This document shows, piece by piece, positions 16,820 to 26,075 of a DNA stretch of 64,000 nucleotides (the stretch's first letter is position 1; each line of letters opens with the position of its first letter). The notes under the pieces were generated by a model, which saw nothing but the letters and a program-made list of their open reading frames with translations, was not told where the DNA came from and made no database searches. Source of the stretch: Paracoccus nototheniae (GTDB taxonomy: Bacteria > Pseudomonadota > Alphaproteobacteria > Rhodobacterales > Rhodobacteraceae); NCBI RefSeq assembly GCF_004335005.1, contig NZ_RQRT01000006.1:24863-88862 (forward strand). Direction: 5' to 3'. The position numbers and the translations under genes are program-made.

Positions 16820-17157
16820 TGGCCGTCTCGCCCTATCTGCCCCTCGGGATTGCGATCGCGCTGGAGGTGCTGGGCACCACGCTGTTGCAGCGATCGGAAC
16901 AGTTCACCAGACTGGCCCCGACGGTGGGGATGGCGGTTTGCTATCTGGCCAGTTTTTATCTGCTGTCGGTCAGCCTCAAGGTGCTGCCCCTGGGCGTCGC
17001 CTATGCGATCTGGAGCGCTTGCGGCGTCGCGCTGGTCGCGATGATCGGACTGGTCGTCTTTGGCCAGCGGCTGGATCTGCCCGCCGTGCTGGGGTTGGGG
17101 CTGATCGTCACCGGCGTGGTGGTGATCAACGTCTTTTCACGCACCGTCGGACATTGA
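16819..17157 (+). CDS. Small multidrug resistance (SMR) family transporter
   Basis: A 112-residue, four-helix protein of the EmrE/SMR family, which exports cationic compounds or guanidinium as a dual-topology dimer driven by protons. The essential membrane glutamate is E16 (equivalent to E14 of EmrE), and the AYAIWSACGVA segment carries the conserved Trp. The TGATG overlap shows coupling to the BrkB-like gene. Whether it is an EmrE-like drug exporter or a Gdx-like guanidinium exporter cannot be settled by eye. Confidence 0.9.
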   Translation: MAVSPYLPLGIAIALEVLGTTLLQRSEQFTRLAPTVGMAVCYLASFYLLSVSLKVLPLGVAYAIWSACGVALVAMIGLVVFGQRLDLPAVLGLGLIVTGVVVINVFSRTVGH

Positions 17158-17167
17158 GGCGCGGGGT

Positions 17168-18853
17168 TTACCGTTCAGTCAGCTTCAGTTCGATCCGGCG
17201 GTTCAGGGCGCGGCCGTCGGACGTGTCCTCGGGCGCGATGGGGCGGGTATCGGCAAAGCCGGTAGGCGCCAGCCGGTTGTCCGGAAAGCCCAGATCGTCG
17301 ATCAGATAGCGCACGACGGCCAGCGCGCGGCCTTGGCTCAGTTCCCAGTTGTCGGCATAGCGCCCTGCGCCCGACAAGGGCAGCCCGTCGGTATGGCCGT
17401 CCACGCGGATGATCCAGTCGATCTCGGGCGGGATCTCGTCCGAGATGTCAGTGAGCAGCTGCGCCAGCGATGCGATCTGGGTTCGCCCGGCATCGGACAG
17501 GGTCGCCTCGCCCTGCGCGAACAGCACTTCGGACTGAAACACAAAGCGGTCGCCCACCACCTGCACGCCCTCGCGCCCCGACAGGATCTGCGACAGCCTT
17601 CCGAAGAATTCCGACCGATAGCGGGTCAGATCCTGTGCCTCGGCCTCGGCGCGCAGCCGGGCCTCTTCCTCCAGCGCAAGGCGGGCGCGGGTTTCCTCGG
17701 CGGTCCGGACCAGCGCGGCGTTCAGTTGCTGACCAAGGTCCGAGACGCGCAGTTCGGCATCCTGCTGTTCCTCGCCCGCCGCATCCAGCAGGGCCTGCAG
17801 CGATCCCAGCTGCGCGCGCAGCTGCGCCACCTGTTCGTTCAGCAGCGCGACCCGGCGCTGCCCGTCATCGGCCAGACCGTCCTGTTCGGCCAGTTGAGCC
17901 TGCGCGGCGGCCAGCAGCGCGGCATTGCGTTCGGCCTCGGTCAGTTGGGTGTCCGCCTCGGCCACGGCCTGATCGCGGGCGGCATTGGCGGCGGCCAGCA
18001 GGGTCAGGGTTTCCTCGGCCTCGCGGCGGCGTTCTTCCAGCGCCAGGGTCATGGCGGTCAGTTCGGCGTCCGCGCTTTGCAGGCGCTCGCGCAGCAGGCG
18101 GGCGGCCTCGGCTTCGGCCAGACGGGTTTCCTCGGCCTCGGTCAGGCGGGCGGTGGTTGAGTCGAGGCGGCTTTGGGCCTGCGCCAGCGCGGTGTCCTGC
18201 TGATCGACGCGGGCGCGCAGATCGGCGGCCAGCGCCTCCAGTGCGTCGCGGCGGGCGGCAGCCAGACGCGCGGCCTCGGCCACCGCGTCGGTTTCCGCGC
18301 GGGCCGAGGCGATGGCCAGTTCGGCCGCCGATGCGCGGGTTTCGGCCTGATCCAGCCGGGTTTCCAGTGCCGCGACTTGTGACTGCCCCTGCGCACGCTC
18401 GGCCAGCAGGGCCGCGACCTCGGCCTCGAAATCGGTCAGGCGGGTGCGGGCGGCGTCCAGTTCGGTCTCGCCCTGCGCCAGCTGGCTGGTCAGGCGGGCG
18501 ATGCGGGCAGCGCGGTCGCGGGCCTCGGCCTCGGCCCGGGCGGCGCGTTCGGCCTCGGTCTCAAGATCGCGGGCCAGTGCGGTTTCGCGGGTCTCCGAGG
18601 CGTCCAGTGCCTGACCCAGGGCCGCCACCTGACGGCCCAGCCCCTCCAGCTGCTGCTGCTGGCGCGAGATGATCTGATCCTGCCCGGTGATCGTGCCGTC
18701 CTGCGTGGTGATCTGTTCGCGCAGCACCGATTGCACGACGGTAAAGATCGTCAGCACGAACATCAGCACCATCAGCAGGGCCGTCATCGCATCGACGAAG
18801 CCCGGCCAGATGGTCGATGAAAAACGCTGCTGGGACGACCGGGACAGGCGCAT
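17168..18853 (-). CDS. MotB/OmpA-like protein with long coiled coil
   Basis: A 561-residue protein. A single membrane helix (about 18-42) carries a MotB-like aspartate, D21 in WPGFVDAMTALL, placed where proton-conducting Asp lies in MotB/TolR. A very long Ala/Glu/Arg coiled coil follows (about 50-410), then a C-terminal OmpA peptidoglycan-binding domain (about 430-555, with VDGHTDGLPLSG, NWELSQGRALAVVRYL and NRRIELKL). It is the stator-plug half of a proton-driven complex with the MotA/ExbB-like protein encoded 5 nt upstream. The coiled coil is far longer than in flagellar MotB. Confidence 0.85.
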   Translation of the reverse strand: MRLSRSSQQRFSSTIWPGFVDAMTALLMVLMFVLTIFTVVQSVLREQITTQDGTITGQDQIISRQQQQLEGLGRQVAALGQALDASETRETALARDLETEAERAARAEAEARDRAARIARLTSQLAQGETELDAARTRLTDFEAEVAALLAERAQGQSQVAALETRLDQAETRASAAELAIASARAETDAVAEAARLAAARRDALEALAADLRARVDQQDTALAQAQSRLDSTTARLTEAEETRLAEAEAARLLRERLQSADAELTAMTLALEERRREAEETLTLLAAANAARDQAVAEADTQLTEAERNAALLAAAQAQLAEQDGLADDGQRRVALLNEQVAQLRAQLGSLQALLDAAGEEQQDAELRVSDLGQQLNAALVRTAEETRARLALEEEARLRAEAEAQDLTRYRSEFFGRLSQILSGREGVQVVGDRFVFQSEVLFAQGEATLSDAGRTQIASLAQLLTDISDEIPPEIDWIIRVDGHTDGLPLSGAGRYADNWELSQGRALAVVRYLIDDLGFPDNRLAPTGFADTRPIAPEDTSDGRALNRRIELKLTER

Positions 18854-18858
18854 CTGCC

Positions 18859-20151
18859 TTACGCCCCGTGACGCGGATCGGCGACCGGATCGCCAAACCG
18901 CGCCGCCCGCACCGCGCGGGTCAGCACCAGAATGTCAGAGCGCAGTTCAGCATGCATCTGGTCGCGCCCCTCGGTCAGATCGGCCGACAGGCGCTGCAAC
19001 GCCGTCTCCAGCCGCGACAGATCGGGCGGCGGGGCAGGGGCCACGGGGGCAGTATGGGCCTGCCCGTCGGCCAGACGGTTCAGGGCGCGGGTCAGTTGAT
19101 CGGACTGGCCGCTGGCGGCGTCGCGTTCGGCCTGCGCCTCGTTGACCAGCGCGTCGATGGCCTGCGCCATGACGACCACGCGTTCGTCGGCCATCAACGC
19201 GGCCTCGTCGCGCATGGCATCGCGTTCGATGTGATAGGCCTGCAGGCGTTCCATCTGTCCGGCCATCTGTTCCAGAAACCCCGCCAGCGCCGCCTGATCG
19301 ACCCCGTCCCCCTCGCCCGAGGCGATGCTGAGCCGGGTAAAGCCCGACATCCACTCCTCCAACTCGCGATAGAAACGGTTCTGACCATGGGTCACGAACA
19401 GCTCCAGCAGGCCCACGACCAGCGACCCCGCCAGCCCCAGCAGCGATGATGAGAACGCCGTGGCCATGCCGCCCAGCTGCGATTCCAGCCCGGTCATCAG
19501 CTTGTCAAAGACATCCAGTCCCGTCTCGCCATCCTGCGGGGCCAGCGCGCGGATTGTGTCGACGACCGCCGGAATGGTCGTGGCCAACCCATAGAACGTG
19601 CCCAGAAGGCCCAGAAAGATCAACAGGTTCGCCAGATAGCGGGTGACATCGCGCGCCTCGTCGATGCGGGCCGCCACCGAATCAAGGATCGAGCTGGCCG
19701 AGCTGGCGCTGATCGCCCCCCCGGCAGGCCCGCGCGATCCCAGAAGCGCCGCCAGAGGCGCCAGCAGGCGCGGGGCCGCGTCATCCGAACCGGGGGTCTT
19801 GTCGGCTTTGCTGCGCCGGGCGGCAAAACGCTCGATCCAGCTGACCGAACCGGTCAGCTGCGCCACCTGCCAGAAACAGGCCAGCACACCCAGGGCAAAG
19901 ACGCCCAGAATCAGCCCGTTCAGCCAGCGGTTCGCGTCAAAGATCGACAGGATGCGGCCATAGGCGAACCAGCCGCCCGCCAGCACCAGCCCCAGCACCG
20001 TCAGCATCAAAAGGATCTGCCGCACCGGCTGAGAGAAACGCGGCGGGCTGCCCGCCCCGGTCAGCGCCTGATCGCGGGTGGCCGAGATGCGCCGGTTGGT
20101 CAGTGTCTGCCGCGAGGGTCGCTGCGGGTCGCCATTGGTCGGATCGCTCAC
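18859..20151 (-). CDS. MotA/TolQ/ExbB-like proton channel protein
   Basis: A 430-residue membrane protein with two early helices (about 46-66 and 75-95), a cytoplasmic loop, then two longer helices (about 170-195 and 222-245). The last pair has the MotA/ExbB-like pattern NLLIFLGLLGTFYGLATTIP and GGMATAFSSSLLGLAGSLVVGLLE. The C-terminus is largely helical. GTG at 20151 with GGGGAT upstream is preferred over a TTG at 20214. With the MotB-like partner it should form an energy-transducing complex. It is not a flagellar MotA by length or context. Confidence 0.85.
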   Translation of the reverse strand: MSDPTNGDPQRPSRQTLTNRRISATRDQALTGAGSPPRFSQPVRQILLMLTVLGLVLAGGWFAYGRILSIFDANRWLNGLILGVFALGVLACFWQVAQLTGSVSWIERFAARRSKADKTPGSDDAAPRLLAPLAALLGSRGPAGGAISASSASSILDSVAARIDEARDVTRYLANLLIFLGLLGTFYGLATTIPAVVDTIRALAPQDGETGLDVFDKLMTGLESQLGGMATAFSSSLLGLAGSLVVGLLELFVTHGQNRFYRELEEWMSGFTRLSIASGEGDGVDQAALAGFLEQMAGQMERLQAYHIERDAMRDEAALMADERVVVMAQAIDALVNEAQAERDAASGQSDQLTRALNRLADGQAHTAPVAPAPPPDLSRLETALQRLSADLTEGRDQMHAELRSDILVLTRAVRAARFGDPVADPRHGA

Positions 20152-20232
20152 CGGTAAATCCCCGTCCCGTCGATGCTTTTGCCCGACTGTAGGGCGGCCC
20201 GCCCCGGTTGCCAAGCATTCCGGGTGCGGCGC

Positions 20233-20778
20233 TCAGCCCGGCGGCGGCAGCAGCGCCCTGACAGCCTGCGACAGGGCATCCAGATGATCGTCGGCCATGC
20301 CGATCTGCGCCAGATGAGCGGCGGTGTTGAACAGATAATCGGCATTCGGCCCGCGCCCGCCATGGGCGCGGGCGATGATGCGGGCCTGTTCATCGGCGGG
20401 CAACCCGCCCGCATATTGCCAGTGATCGCGCCGCATCACATAGGCCAGCGCCTGCACCCGGCGCCCGTCATCCAGCGCCAGCGGCAGGATCGCCTCGCGA
20501 TAGGCATCGGTCACCAGTTCGCGTGCGCGCAGATCGGCCAGCACGCGGTCATGATCGGCGGGTGCGATGCGCAGGGCCAGCCCCTGACACAGGGCGCCGT
20601 CCTGCGGGTCCAGCCCCAGCACCAGCCCGGGCAGCGCCTCGGTCCCGCGATGCTGGATCGATTTCAGGCAAAAGCTGCGGGCATAGCCCGACAGCCGCGC
20701 GGGCACCGTCTCGGCCGGGGAAAACCCCGGATCCCAGATCAGCGAACCATAGCCGAAGACCCAATCGATGCGTTCCAT
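20233..20778 (-). CDS. chaC: Gamma-glutamylcyclotransferase (glutathione-specific), ChaC type
   Basis: A 181-residue ChaC-family enzyme that cleaves glutathione to 5-oxoproline and Cys-Gly in the cytoplasm. The N-terminal FGYGSLIWDPGF is the substrate-binding YGSL motif; [17 protein letters not shown] and the terminal NADYLFNTAAHL match the family. The ATG at 20778 starts MERIDWVFGYGSL; the longer upstream frame is antisense to the DUF2125 gene and is discarded. It is divergent from DUF2125 with about 63 nt between. Confidence 0.92.
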   Translation of the reverse strand: MERIDWVFGYGSLIWDPGFSPAETVPARLSGYARSFCLKSIQHRGTEALPGLVLGLDPQDGALCQGLALRIAPADHDRVLADLRARELVTDAYREAILPLALDDGRRVQALAYVMRRDHWQYAGGLPADEQARIIARAHGGRGPNADYLFNTAAHLAQIGMADDHLDALSQAVRALLPPPG

Positions 20779-20841
20779 TGTCCGTTCCGTCGCCTGTCCG
20801 GACAGGCTATGACATGCGCGACGCGGACAAAAGGGCCAGCC

Positions 20842-21849
20842 ATGCGCAGAACGGTGATCGGAACGGGGCTTGTGCTGGCGCTGCTGGCAGGGGGCTGGCT
20901 GGGCGCGGAAAGCATGGCCAGCCGGCAGGTGGCGGCGCTGTTCGACGCTGACCCGGCCCTGCAGGCGGCGGCTGTCCGGCCGCTGCGCGATCCGCGCGCC
21001 CTGGGCATCACCGTAACCGAGCCGCAATTCCGCGACCCGGCGATCAGCCTCAGCCTGCCCTGGGCGCGGCTGTCGCTGTCGCCGCTGTCGCCCCTGACCG
21101 CCCGGCTGGACCTGCCCGAACAGGGTCAGCTGAGCGCCGGGGGCCAGATCATGGATCTGGGGCTGAGCGACCCGCAGGCCAGCCTGTCGCTGGCGCCGCT
21201 GAGCAATATGGCCCCCGACCGGCTGGATCTGTCGCTTGGCGCCATGACGCTGGACGGCGCGCCGCTGGCCGGTGGATTGACGGTGCAGGGGCGGCTGGTC
21301 GATCTGGCCCCCGACGCCCCCGCCACCGCCCGCGCCGCCTATGATCTGACGCTGTCGCTGCGTGATCTCAGCACGGATGGTCTGGTGCGGCTTGGCCTTG
21401 ATCCCGGCCCGATGCCGGGGCCTGTCAGTGCCAGCGGGCCGCTGCGGATCTGGCTGGATGACGCGCCCTCGGTCACCGGCGGGGCCGCGCCGCGCCTGAC
21501 CGGCTGGCAGACCGAGGGTCTGTCGCTGCAGGCAGGCGATATCGGCCTGCGCCTTGTGGGCCGCTTGTCGCGCGACGATCAGGGCCGCGCCGAGGGGCAG
21601 CTGGCGCTTTATTCCACTGACGCGGATGCGATGATCGCGATGGCGGCGGGGCTGGGGCTGATCCCGGGACAGGCACAGATGCTGCTGCGCGCGGGGCTGT
21701 CGCAGCTGTCGCGGGCGCCGATGGATCAGGGCCTGCCCGGCCCGGTCTTTCCCGACCCTGCGGAGGGCGAATTGCGCCTGCCCATCACCATGCGCGACGG
21801 CCAGCTCAGCCTTGGCGGCGTCAGCATCGGCGCAGCGCCGCTGCTTTAA
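20842..21849 (+). CDS. DUF2125-family exported or membrane-anchored protein
   Basis: A 335-residue protein with an N-terminal signal or anchor helix (about 5-25, VIGTGLVLALLAGGWLGAE). The body is beta-rich with repeated LSLSPLSPLTARLDLP-like strands, the pattern of DUF2125 and AsmA-like envelope proteins. Function is unknown; a periplasmic or inner-membrane location is likely. The context chaC-DUF2125-tyrA-hisC recurs in Rhodobacterales as I recall it. It converges on tyrA with a 21-nt gap and no visible terminator. Confidence 0.85.
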   Translation: MRRTVIGTGLVLALLAGGWLGAESMASRQVAALFDADPALQAAAVRPLRDPRALGITVTEPQFRDPAISLSLPWARLSLSPLSPLTARLDLPEQGQLSAGGQIMDLGLSDPQASLSLAPLSNMAPDRLDLSLGAMTLDGAPLAGGLTVQGRLVDLAPDAPATARAAYDLTLSLRDLSTDGLVRLGLDPGPMPGPVSASGPLRIWLDDAPSVTGGAAPRLTGWQTEGLSLQAGDIGLRLVGRLSRDDQGRAEGQLALYSTDADAMIAMAAGLGLIPGQAQMLLRAGLSQLSRAPMDQGLPGPVFPDPAEGELRLPITMRDGQLSLGGVSIGAAPLL

Positions 21850-21870
21850 CGGTCACCCGGCGGGGGACGG

Positions 21871-22800
21871 TCATTCGGGAGGGCGGGCGCCGGGGCTGCG
21901 CCCGAAATCGGGGGCCTCGGTATCCTGACCGGCCTCGATGATGCCCCGGCGGATGGCGCGGGTGCGGGTGAAGTAATCATGCAGTTGCTGCCCATCGCCC
22001 ATGCGGATCGCGCGCTGCAGCACGAACAGCTCTTCGGTGAAGCGGCCAAGGATATCCAGGGTCGCCTCGCGATTGTGCAAAAACACGTCGCGCCACATGG
22101 TCGGGTCGCTGGCCGCGATCCGGGTGAAATCGCGAAAGCCTGCGGCGGAATACTGGATCACCTCTTCATCCGTGACCCTGCGCAGGTGATCGGCCACCCC
22201 CACCATCGTATAGGCGATCAGGTGGGGTGCATGGCTGGTCACGGCCAGAACCAGATCGTGATGCGCGGCCTCCATCCGGTCGGTCTTGGCGCCCATCGCG
22301 GTGATCAGCCGGTCCAGCCGCGCCACGGCATCGGCATCGGCATCGGGCAGCGGCGTCAGCAGCCACCAGCGGTTGCGGAACAGACTGGCAAAGCCCGACC
22401 GGGGGCCGGAATGTTCGGTCCCCGCCAGCGGATGACCGGGGATGAAATGCACGCCCGGCGGGACATGAGGCGCGACGGCGGCGATGACCGATTGCTTGAC
22501 CGATCCGACATCGGTGATCGTGGCGCCCGGCGCCAGATGCGGCGCGATCTGGGCCATGACATCGCCCATCGCGCCCACGGGGACGGCCAGCACGACCAGA
22601 TCGGCGCCCGCCACAGCCTCGGCCGCGCTGTCGAAGACCTGATCGCACAGCCCGATCTGGCGCGCGGTGTCGCGGGTCTCGGGGCTGCGGGCAAAGCCGG
22701 TGATGTGGCCTGCAAGCCCGCCCTCGCGCATGGCATGGGCCATCGAGCCCGCGATCAGCCCCAGCCCAATCAGCGCCACCTTGTCATAGATCACGCTCAC
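21871..22800 (-). CDS. tyrA: Prephenate/arogenate dehydrogenase
   Basis: A 309-residue TyrA that oxidatively decarboxylates prephenate or arogenate on the way to tyrosine. It has the Rossmann motif VALIGLGLIAGS near the N-terminus, the GHPLAGTEHSGP active-site segment with the catalytic histidine region, and the helical dimerisation half. The start is GTG at 22800, overlapping the hisC stop as GTGA. Which substrate is preferred cannot be told from sequence alone. It forms an operon with hisC. Confidence 0.92.
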   Translation of the reverse strand: MSVIYDKVALIGLGLIAGSMAHAMREGGLAGHITGFARSPETRDTARQIGLCDQVFDSAAEAVAGADLVVLAVPVGAMGDVMAQIAPHLAPGATITDVGSVKQSVIAAVAPHVPPGVHFIPGHPLAGTEHSGPRSGFASLFRNRWWLLTPLPDADADAVARLDRLITAMGAKTDRMEAAHHDLVLAVTSHAPHLIAYTMVGVADHLRRVTDEEVIQYSAAGFRDFTRIAASDPTMWRDVFLHNREATLDILGRFTEELFVLQRAIRMGDGQQLHDYFTRTRAIRRGIIEAGQDTEAPDFGRSPGARPPE

Positions 22801-23888
22801 CTTGCGTCCCCCGACGCCATGAAGCTGCCCAGACAATCCAGCACCCGGGTCACGCCCGCCTCGTCGCCCACGGTGATGCGCAAGGCTGCGGGCAGGCCAT
22901 AGCCGCCGACGCGCCGCACCAGAATGCCGTCCGCCCGCAGCGCCGCGTCGGCGGCGGCGGCGATATCAGGGCTGTCGAACCGTGCCAGCACGAAATTGGC
23001 GAAACTCTCGTCGCAGCCGATCCCCATCTGGATCAGCGATTGCCGCATCCGGTCACGCATCCGGGCGTTCAGATCCGTGCAGCGGGCGGTAAAGGCGGTG
23101 TCGCGGATCGCGGCCTCGGCGGCGGCCATCTGCGCGTTGGACAGATTGAAGGGCTGGCGGATGCGGTTCAGCACGTCGATCACCTCGCGCGCGGCATAGC
23201 CCCAACCGATGCGCAGGCCCCCCAGACCGTGGATCTTGGAGAAAGTCCGCGTCATGATGACATTGGGATGCCGGTCGACCAGTCCCGCGCCGCCGTCGAA
23301 GCCGTCGGCAAATTCGGTATAGGCCCCGTCATGGACGAACAGCACCTGTGGCGGCAGCCCGTCCACCAGCCGCTGCAAGTCGTCCGCGCCCAGCATGGTG
23401 CCGGTCGGATTGGCCGGATTGGCGACAAAGACGACGCGGGTCCGGTCCGTCACGGCGGCCAGAATGGCATCGACATCGACCCGACGCTCGGCCTCGGGCA
23501 CGGTGACCGGCACCGCACCGACCATCCGCGCCAGAATCGGATACATGGAAAAGCCGTGCTCTGTGGTGATCACCTCGTCCCCCGGCCCGGCAAAGGCCTG
23601 CACGACGAATTGCAGCACCTCGTCCGACCCCACGCCGCAGATGATCCGGTCCGGGTCCAGCCCGCAGATCTCGCCGATGGCCGCCCGCAGGCCCGCATGA
23701 TCGGTCGCCGGATAGCGGTGCAGATCCCCCGCCGCCGCCCGGAACGCCGCCTGCGCCGCCGGGCTGGACCCAAGCGGGTTCTCGTTCGAGGACAGCTTCA
23801 GCACCTCGGCATGTCCCTCCAGCCGGCTCTCGCCGCTGACATAGAGCGCGATCTCCATGATGCCGGGCTGCACGGGTGTCTGGGTCAT
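22797..23888 (-). CDS. hisC: Histidinol-phosphate/aromatic aminotransferase
   Basis: A 363-residue PLP-dependent class I/II aminotransferase. The Schiff-base lysine is K218 in TFSKIHGLGGLRIGW. LSSNENPLGSSP and VFVANPANPTGTML are substrate- and cofactor-binding segments typical of HisC. It transaminates imidazole-acetol phosphate in histidine synthesis. The link to tyrA suggests it may also serve aromatic amino acids, which is inference. A clear GGAGG precedes the ATG. Confidence 0.92.
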   Translation of the reverse strand: MTQTPVQPGIMEIALYVSGESRLEGHAEVLKLSSNENPLGSSPAAQAAFRAAAGDLHRYPATDHAGLRAAIGEICGLDPDRIICGVGSDEVLQFVVQAFAGPGDEVITTEHGFSMYPILARMVGAVPVTVPEAERRVDVDAILAAVTDRTRVVFVANPANPTGTMLGADDLQRLVDGLPPQVLFVHDGAYTEFADGFDGGAGLVDRHPNVIMTRTFSKIHGLGGLRIGWGYAAREVIDVLNRIRQPFNLSNAQMAAAEAAIRDTAFTARCTDLNARMRDRMRQSLIQMGIGCDESFANFVLARFDSPDIAAAADAALRADGILVRRVGGYGLPAALRITVGDEAGVTRVLDCLGSFMASGDAR

Positions 23889-23970
23889 GACGGGCCTCCT
23901 TGATACCGCCCCCGTCTAATCCCCCCCAGCCCTCAAGGCCAGCCCCAAGAAAACCCCTAAGCCTGCGACA

Positions 23971-24074
23971 TTCTTCTTCACGAAAATATCCTCGGGGGGT
24001 CGCCGGTTGGTGCGCCACTGGTCCGAGGACCAGCCGGCGACGGGGGCGAAGCGCCCCCGGCCATCGCGGGACGC
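23971..24074. repeat. Intergenic inverted-repeat element, copy 1 (minus orientation)
   Basis: Read on the minus strand, this element runs TTGCGTCCCGCG, a GC-rich loop, a conserved core of about 44 nt holding the hairpin TGGTCC-TC-GGACCA, and GGATATTTT...GAAGAAGAA. The core is identical in copy 2 at 29117-29223 (opposite orientation). It lies between hisC and rpsD and codes for nothing credible. Confidence 0.75.
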
Positions 24075-24101
24075 AAAAAGGCCGCATCCGAAGATGCGGC
24101 C
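24075..24101 (-). terminator. Rho-independent terminator of rpsD
   Basis: On the minus strand the 9-bp stem GGCCGCATC / GATGCGGCC (24101-24093 and 24088-24080) closes a UUCG tetraloop and is followed by five T residues (24079-24075). It lies about 25 nt past the rpsD stop. Confidence 0.9.
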
Positions 24102-24125
24102 CCCTGTCTCGCAGTCGCGATGAAA

Positions 24126-24746
24126 TCAGTTCTTGGCGTAGAATTCGACGACCAGGTTCGGTTCCATCTGCACTGCATAGGGAATGTCGCCCAGGGACGG
24201 CGTGCGCACAAAGGTTGCGGTCATCTTGTTGTGGTCGACTTCCATATAGTCGGGCACATCACGCTCGGTCAGCGACACGGCTTCCAGCACGATGGCCAGC
24301 TGGCGCGAGCGTTCGCGGATCGAGATGACATCGCCTTCCTTGACACGGTAGGACGCGATGTTCACGCGCTGACCGTTGACCTGGATATGGCCGTGGTTGA
24401 CGAACTGGCGGGCGGCCCAGATGGTCGCGACGAACTTGGCGCGATAGATGACCGCGTCCAGACGACGCTCCAGCAGGCCGACCAGGTTCTCACCGGTATC
24501 GCCCTTGATCCGCTCGGCTTCCGCATAGATGCGGCGGAATTGCTTTTCGGTCAGATCGCCGTAATGGCCCTTGAGCTTCTGCTTGGCGCGCAGCTGGGTG
24601 CCGAAATCGGACAGCTTGTTCTTGCGGCGCTGGCCGTGCTGGCCGGGGCCGTATTCGCGGCGGTTGACCGGCGATTTGGCGCGGCCCCAGATGTTCTCGC
24701 CCATGCGGCGGTCGAGTTTGTACTTGGCAGACGTGCGTTTGGTCAC
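24126..24746 (-). CDS. rpsD: 30S ribosomal protein S4
   Basis: A 206-residue S4, a primary binder of 16S rRNA. It starts [21 protein letters not shown] and contains the S4 RNA-binding domain ([43 protein letters not shown]). The Cys zinc cluster found in some bacterial S4 proteins is absent, as usual for alphaproteobacteria. It is a single-gene unit with its own terminator. An AAGGAGAA ribosome site precedes the ATG. Confidence 0.98.
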   Translation of the reverse strand: MTKRTSAKYKLDRRMGENIWGRAKSPVNRREYGPGQHGQRRKNKLSDFGTQLRAKQKLKGHYGDLTEKQFRRIYAEAERIKGDTGENLVGLLERRLDAVIYRAKFVATIWAARQFVNHGHIQVNGQRVNIASYRVKEGDVISIRERSRQLAIVLEAVSLTERDVPDYMEVDHNKMTATFVRTPSLGDIPYAVQMEPNLVVEFYAKN

Positions 24747-24868
24747 GGCTGTTCTCCTTCAGGTCGTTGCGAAGGGCGTTGTCCTCTGGCCGGAGCCTGA
24801 CAGGGTTCCCCTTGCGGGGTCCACCAACACCAATGAAGCGGCCACCTACAGGCCGGGGGCGTCCGCTG

Positions 24869-26026
24869 TCAAGGCCAATCCCCCGCATCAAGTCGCCCGT
24901 CCGGCTGGAAGAAATGCGACAGGGGCAGGCCTGCCGCGCCCAGGATCCGCGCCCGGCGGCCAAGCGAGCCTTCGATGACGACCGGACGGTCGATGCCTGC
25001 AGCGGGCATCGCGGCCAGCGCCTCGCGCGTGGCATGGGCCAGTCTTGCGCGGGTGGGGCCGGGCACGGCGCCATCGATCACCACCATCGGCAGATCGACC
25101 AGCGCCGCCGCCGACAGCGCGACAAAGGCCATGGCGCGGCCCGCCTCCTCGACCCAGTCCGCCTCGATGGCGGGCGAGACGGTCCAGCCCGCATCGTCGG
25201 GGGGAAGGGGATGGCCGATCCGCCGTTCCAGCGCCGAGACCGAGGCGCGGTCCAGCAGTTGCCCGCCCGCCGCACCGCTGCCCGGAATGGGCATCGAGCC
25301 AAGGGCGCCCGCGTTGCGGGTCGGTCCATGACGCAGCGCCCCGTCCAGCACGATGCCGCCGCCCGCGAAATGGGCCACATAGATATGGATGAAATCGCGG
25401 GGCAGGGCGGTGGTGCCAAAGATCAGCTCGGCCCCGCAGGCGGTCGTGGCGTCATTGTCCAGAAAGACCGGAAAGGGCAAATCGCGCGCCAGTTCCAGCC
25501 GCAGGTCGAAATCCAGCCAGTCGCGCATCTGCCGCCCCCAGTCCCACAGGCGATAGGGCGCGGCGATGCCCAGCCCGGTGATGCGCGCCTGCTGGGCCGC
25601 GCTCAGCGAAGTGGTCAGCGCCTCCAGCCCCTGTTGGGCAAAGGCCAGAATGCGGGCGGGGTCGGGATGGCTGTGCACCTCCTGGCGGTGCATGCGGACC
25701 TGTCCGGTGAAATCGACCAGCGCCAGTTCGGCCAGCCGCCGCCCGATCTTAAGCCCCAGAAAATACGCGCCGTCCGGCGCCAGAGCCAGCGGGACCGAGG
25801 GCTGGCCGACCTTGCCGCGCACCGCCTCGTTCGCATCCAGATAGCCCTGCGCCATCAGCTTGCGCGTCAGGTTGGTGACCGCCTGCGCCGACAGCCCGAT
25901 TCGTTGCGCCAGCACCGCACGCGGCATCGGCCCGCCCCGGCGGATCAGCGACAGGATCGTGCGTTCGTTCCGGCTGAGCATGCCGGGCGGGGTGAATTCA
26001 CCCCCCTCGCTTCGGTGGTCTGGCAT
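24869..26026 (-). CDS. ROK-family (NagC/XylR-type) transcriptional regulator lacking the zinc motif
   Basis: A 385-residue protein with an N-terminal winged helix (about 16-80, NERTILSLIRRGGPMPRAVLAQRIGLSAQAVTNLTRKL) and a ROK sugar-kinase-like domain (FLGLKIGRRLAELAL, GLGIAAP, FLDNDATTACGAE). The usual zinc motif CxCGxxGCxE is absent; the region reads RHGPTRNAGALGSMPIPGSGAAGGQLLD. It is divergent from frcBCA and is the likely repressor of that operon, with fructose or a derivative as inducer (inference). GGAGGA lies 9 nt before the ATG. Confidence 0.88.
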   Translation of the reverse strand: MPDHRSEGGEFTPPGMLSRNERTILSLIRRGGPMPRAVLAQRIGLSAQAVTNLTRKLMAQGYLDANEAVRGKVGQPSVPLALAPDGAYFLGLKIGRRLAELALVDFTGQVRMHRQEVHSHPDPARILAFAQQGLEALTTSLSAAQQARITGLGIAAPYRLWDWGRQMRDWLDFDLRLELARDLPFPVFLDNDATTACGAELIFGTTALPRDFIHIYVAHFAGGGIVLDGALRHGPTRNAGALGSMPIPGSGAAGGQLLDRASVSALERRIGHPLPPDDAGWTVSPAIEADWVEEAGRAMAFVALSAAALVDLPMVVIDGAVPGPTRARLAHATREALAAMPAAGIDRPVVIEGSLGRRARILGAAGLPLSHFFQPDGRLDAGDWP

Positions 26027-26054
26027 CGAGATTGTCCTCCCTGAGGGCCATTAA

Positions 26055-26075
26055 TCAATACAGTTGACTTATTGA
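26055..26075. promoter_or_regulatory. Inverted repeat TCAATA-N9-TATTGA between the ROK gene and frcB
   Basis: TCAATA at 26055-26060 and TATTGA at 26070-26075 form perfect 6-bp arms around a 9-nt spacer with an inner AGT-TG-ACT. The element sits in the AT-rich divergent promoter region, about 30 nt from the ROK start and 73 nt from the frcB start. It is the likely operator of the ROK regulator. Confidence 0.55.

Noticed and set aside
17168..20151. MotA/MotB-like pair as a Zorya anti-phage system (ZorA/ZorB)
   Set aside because: The pair has the right channel and OmpA parts, but no zorC, zorD or zorE gene is adjacent; neighbours are an SMR exporter and chaC, which looks like ordinary chromosome.
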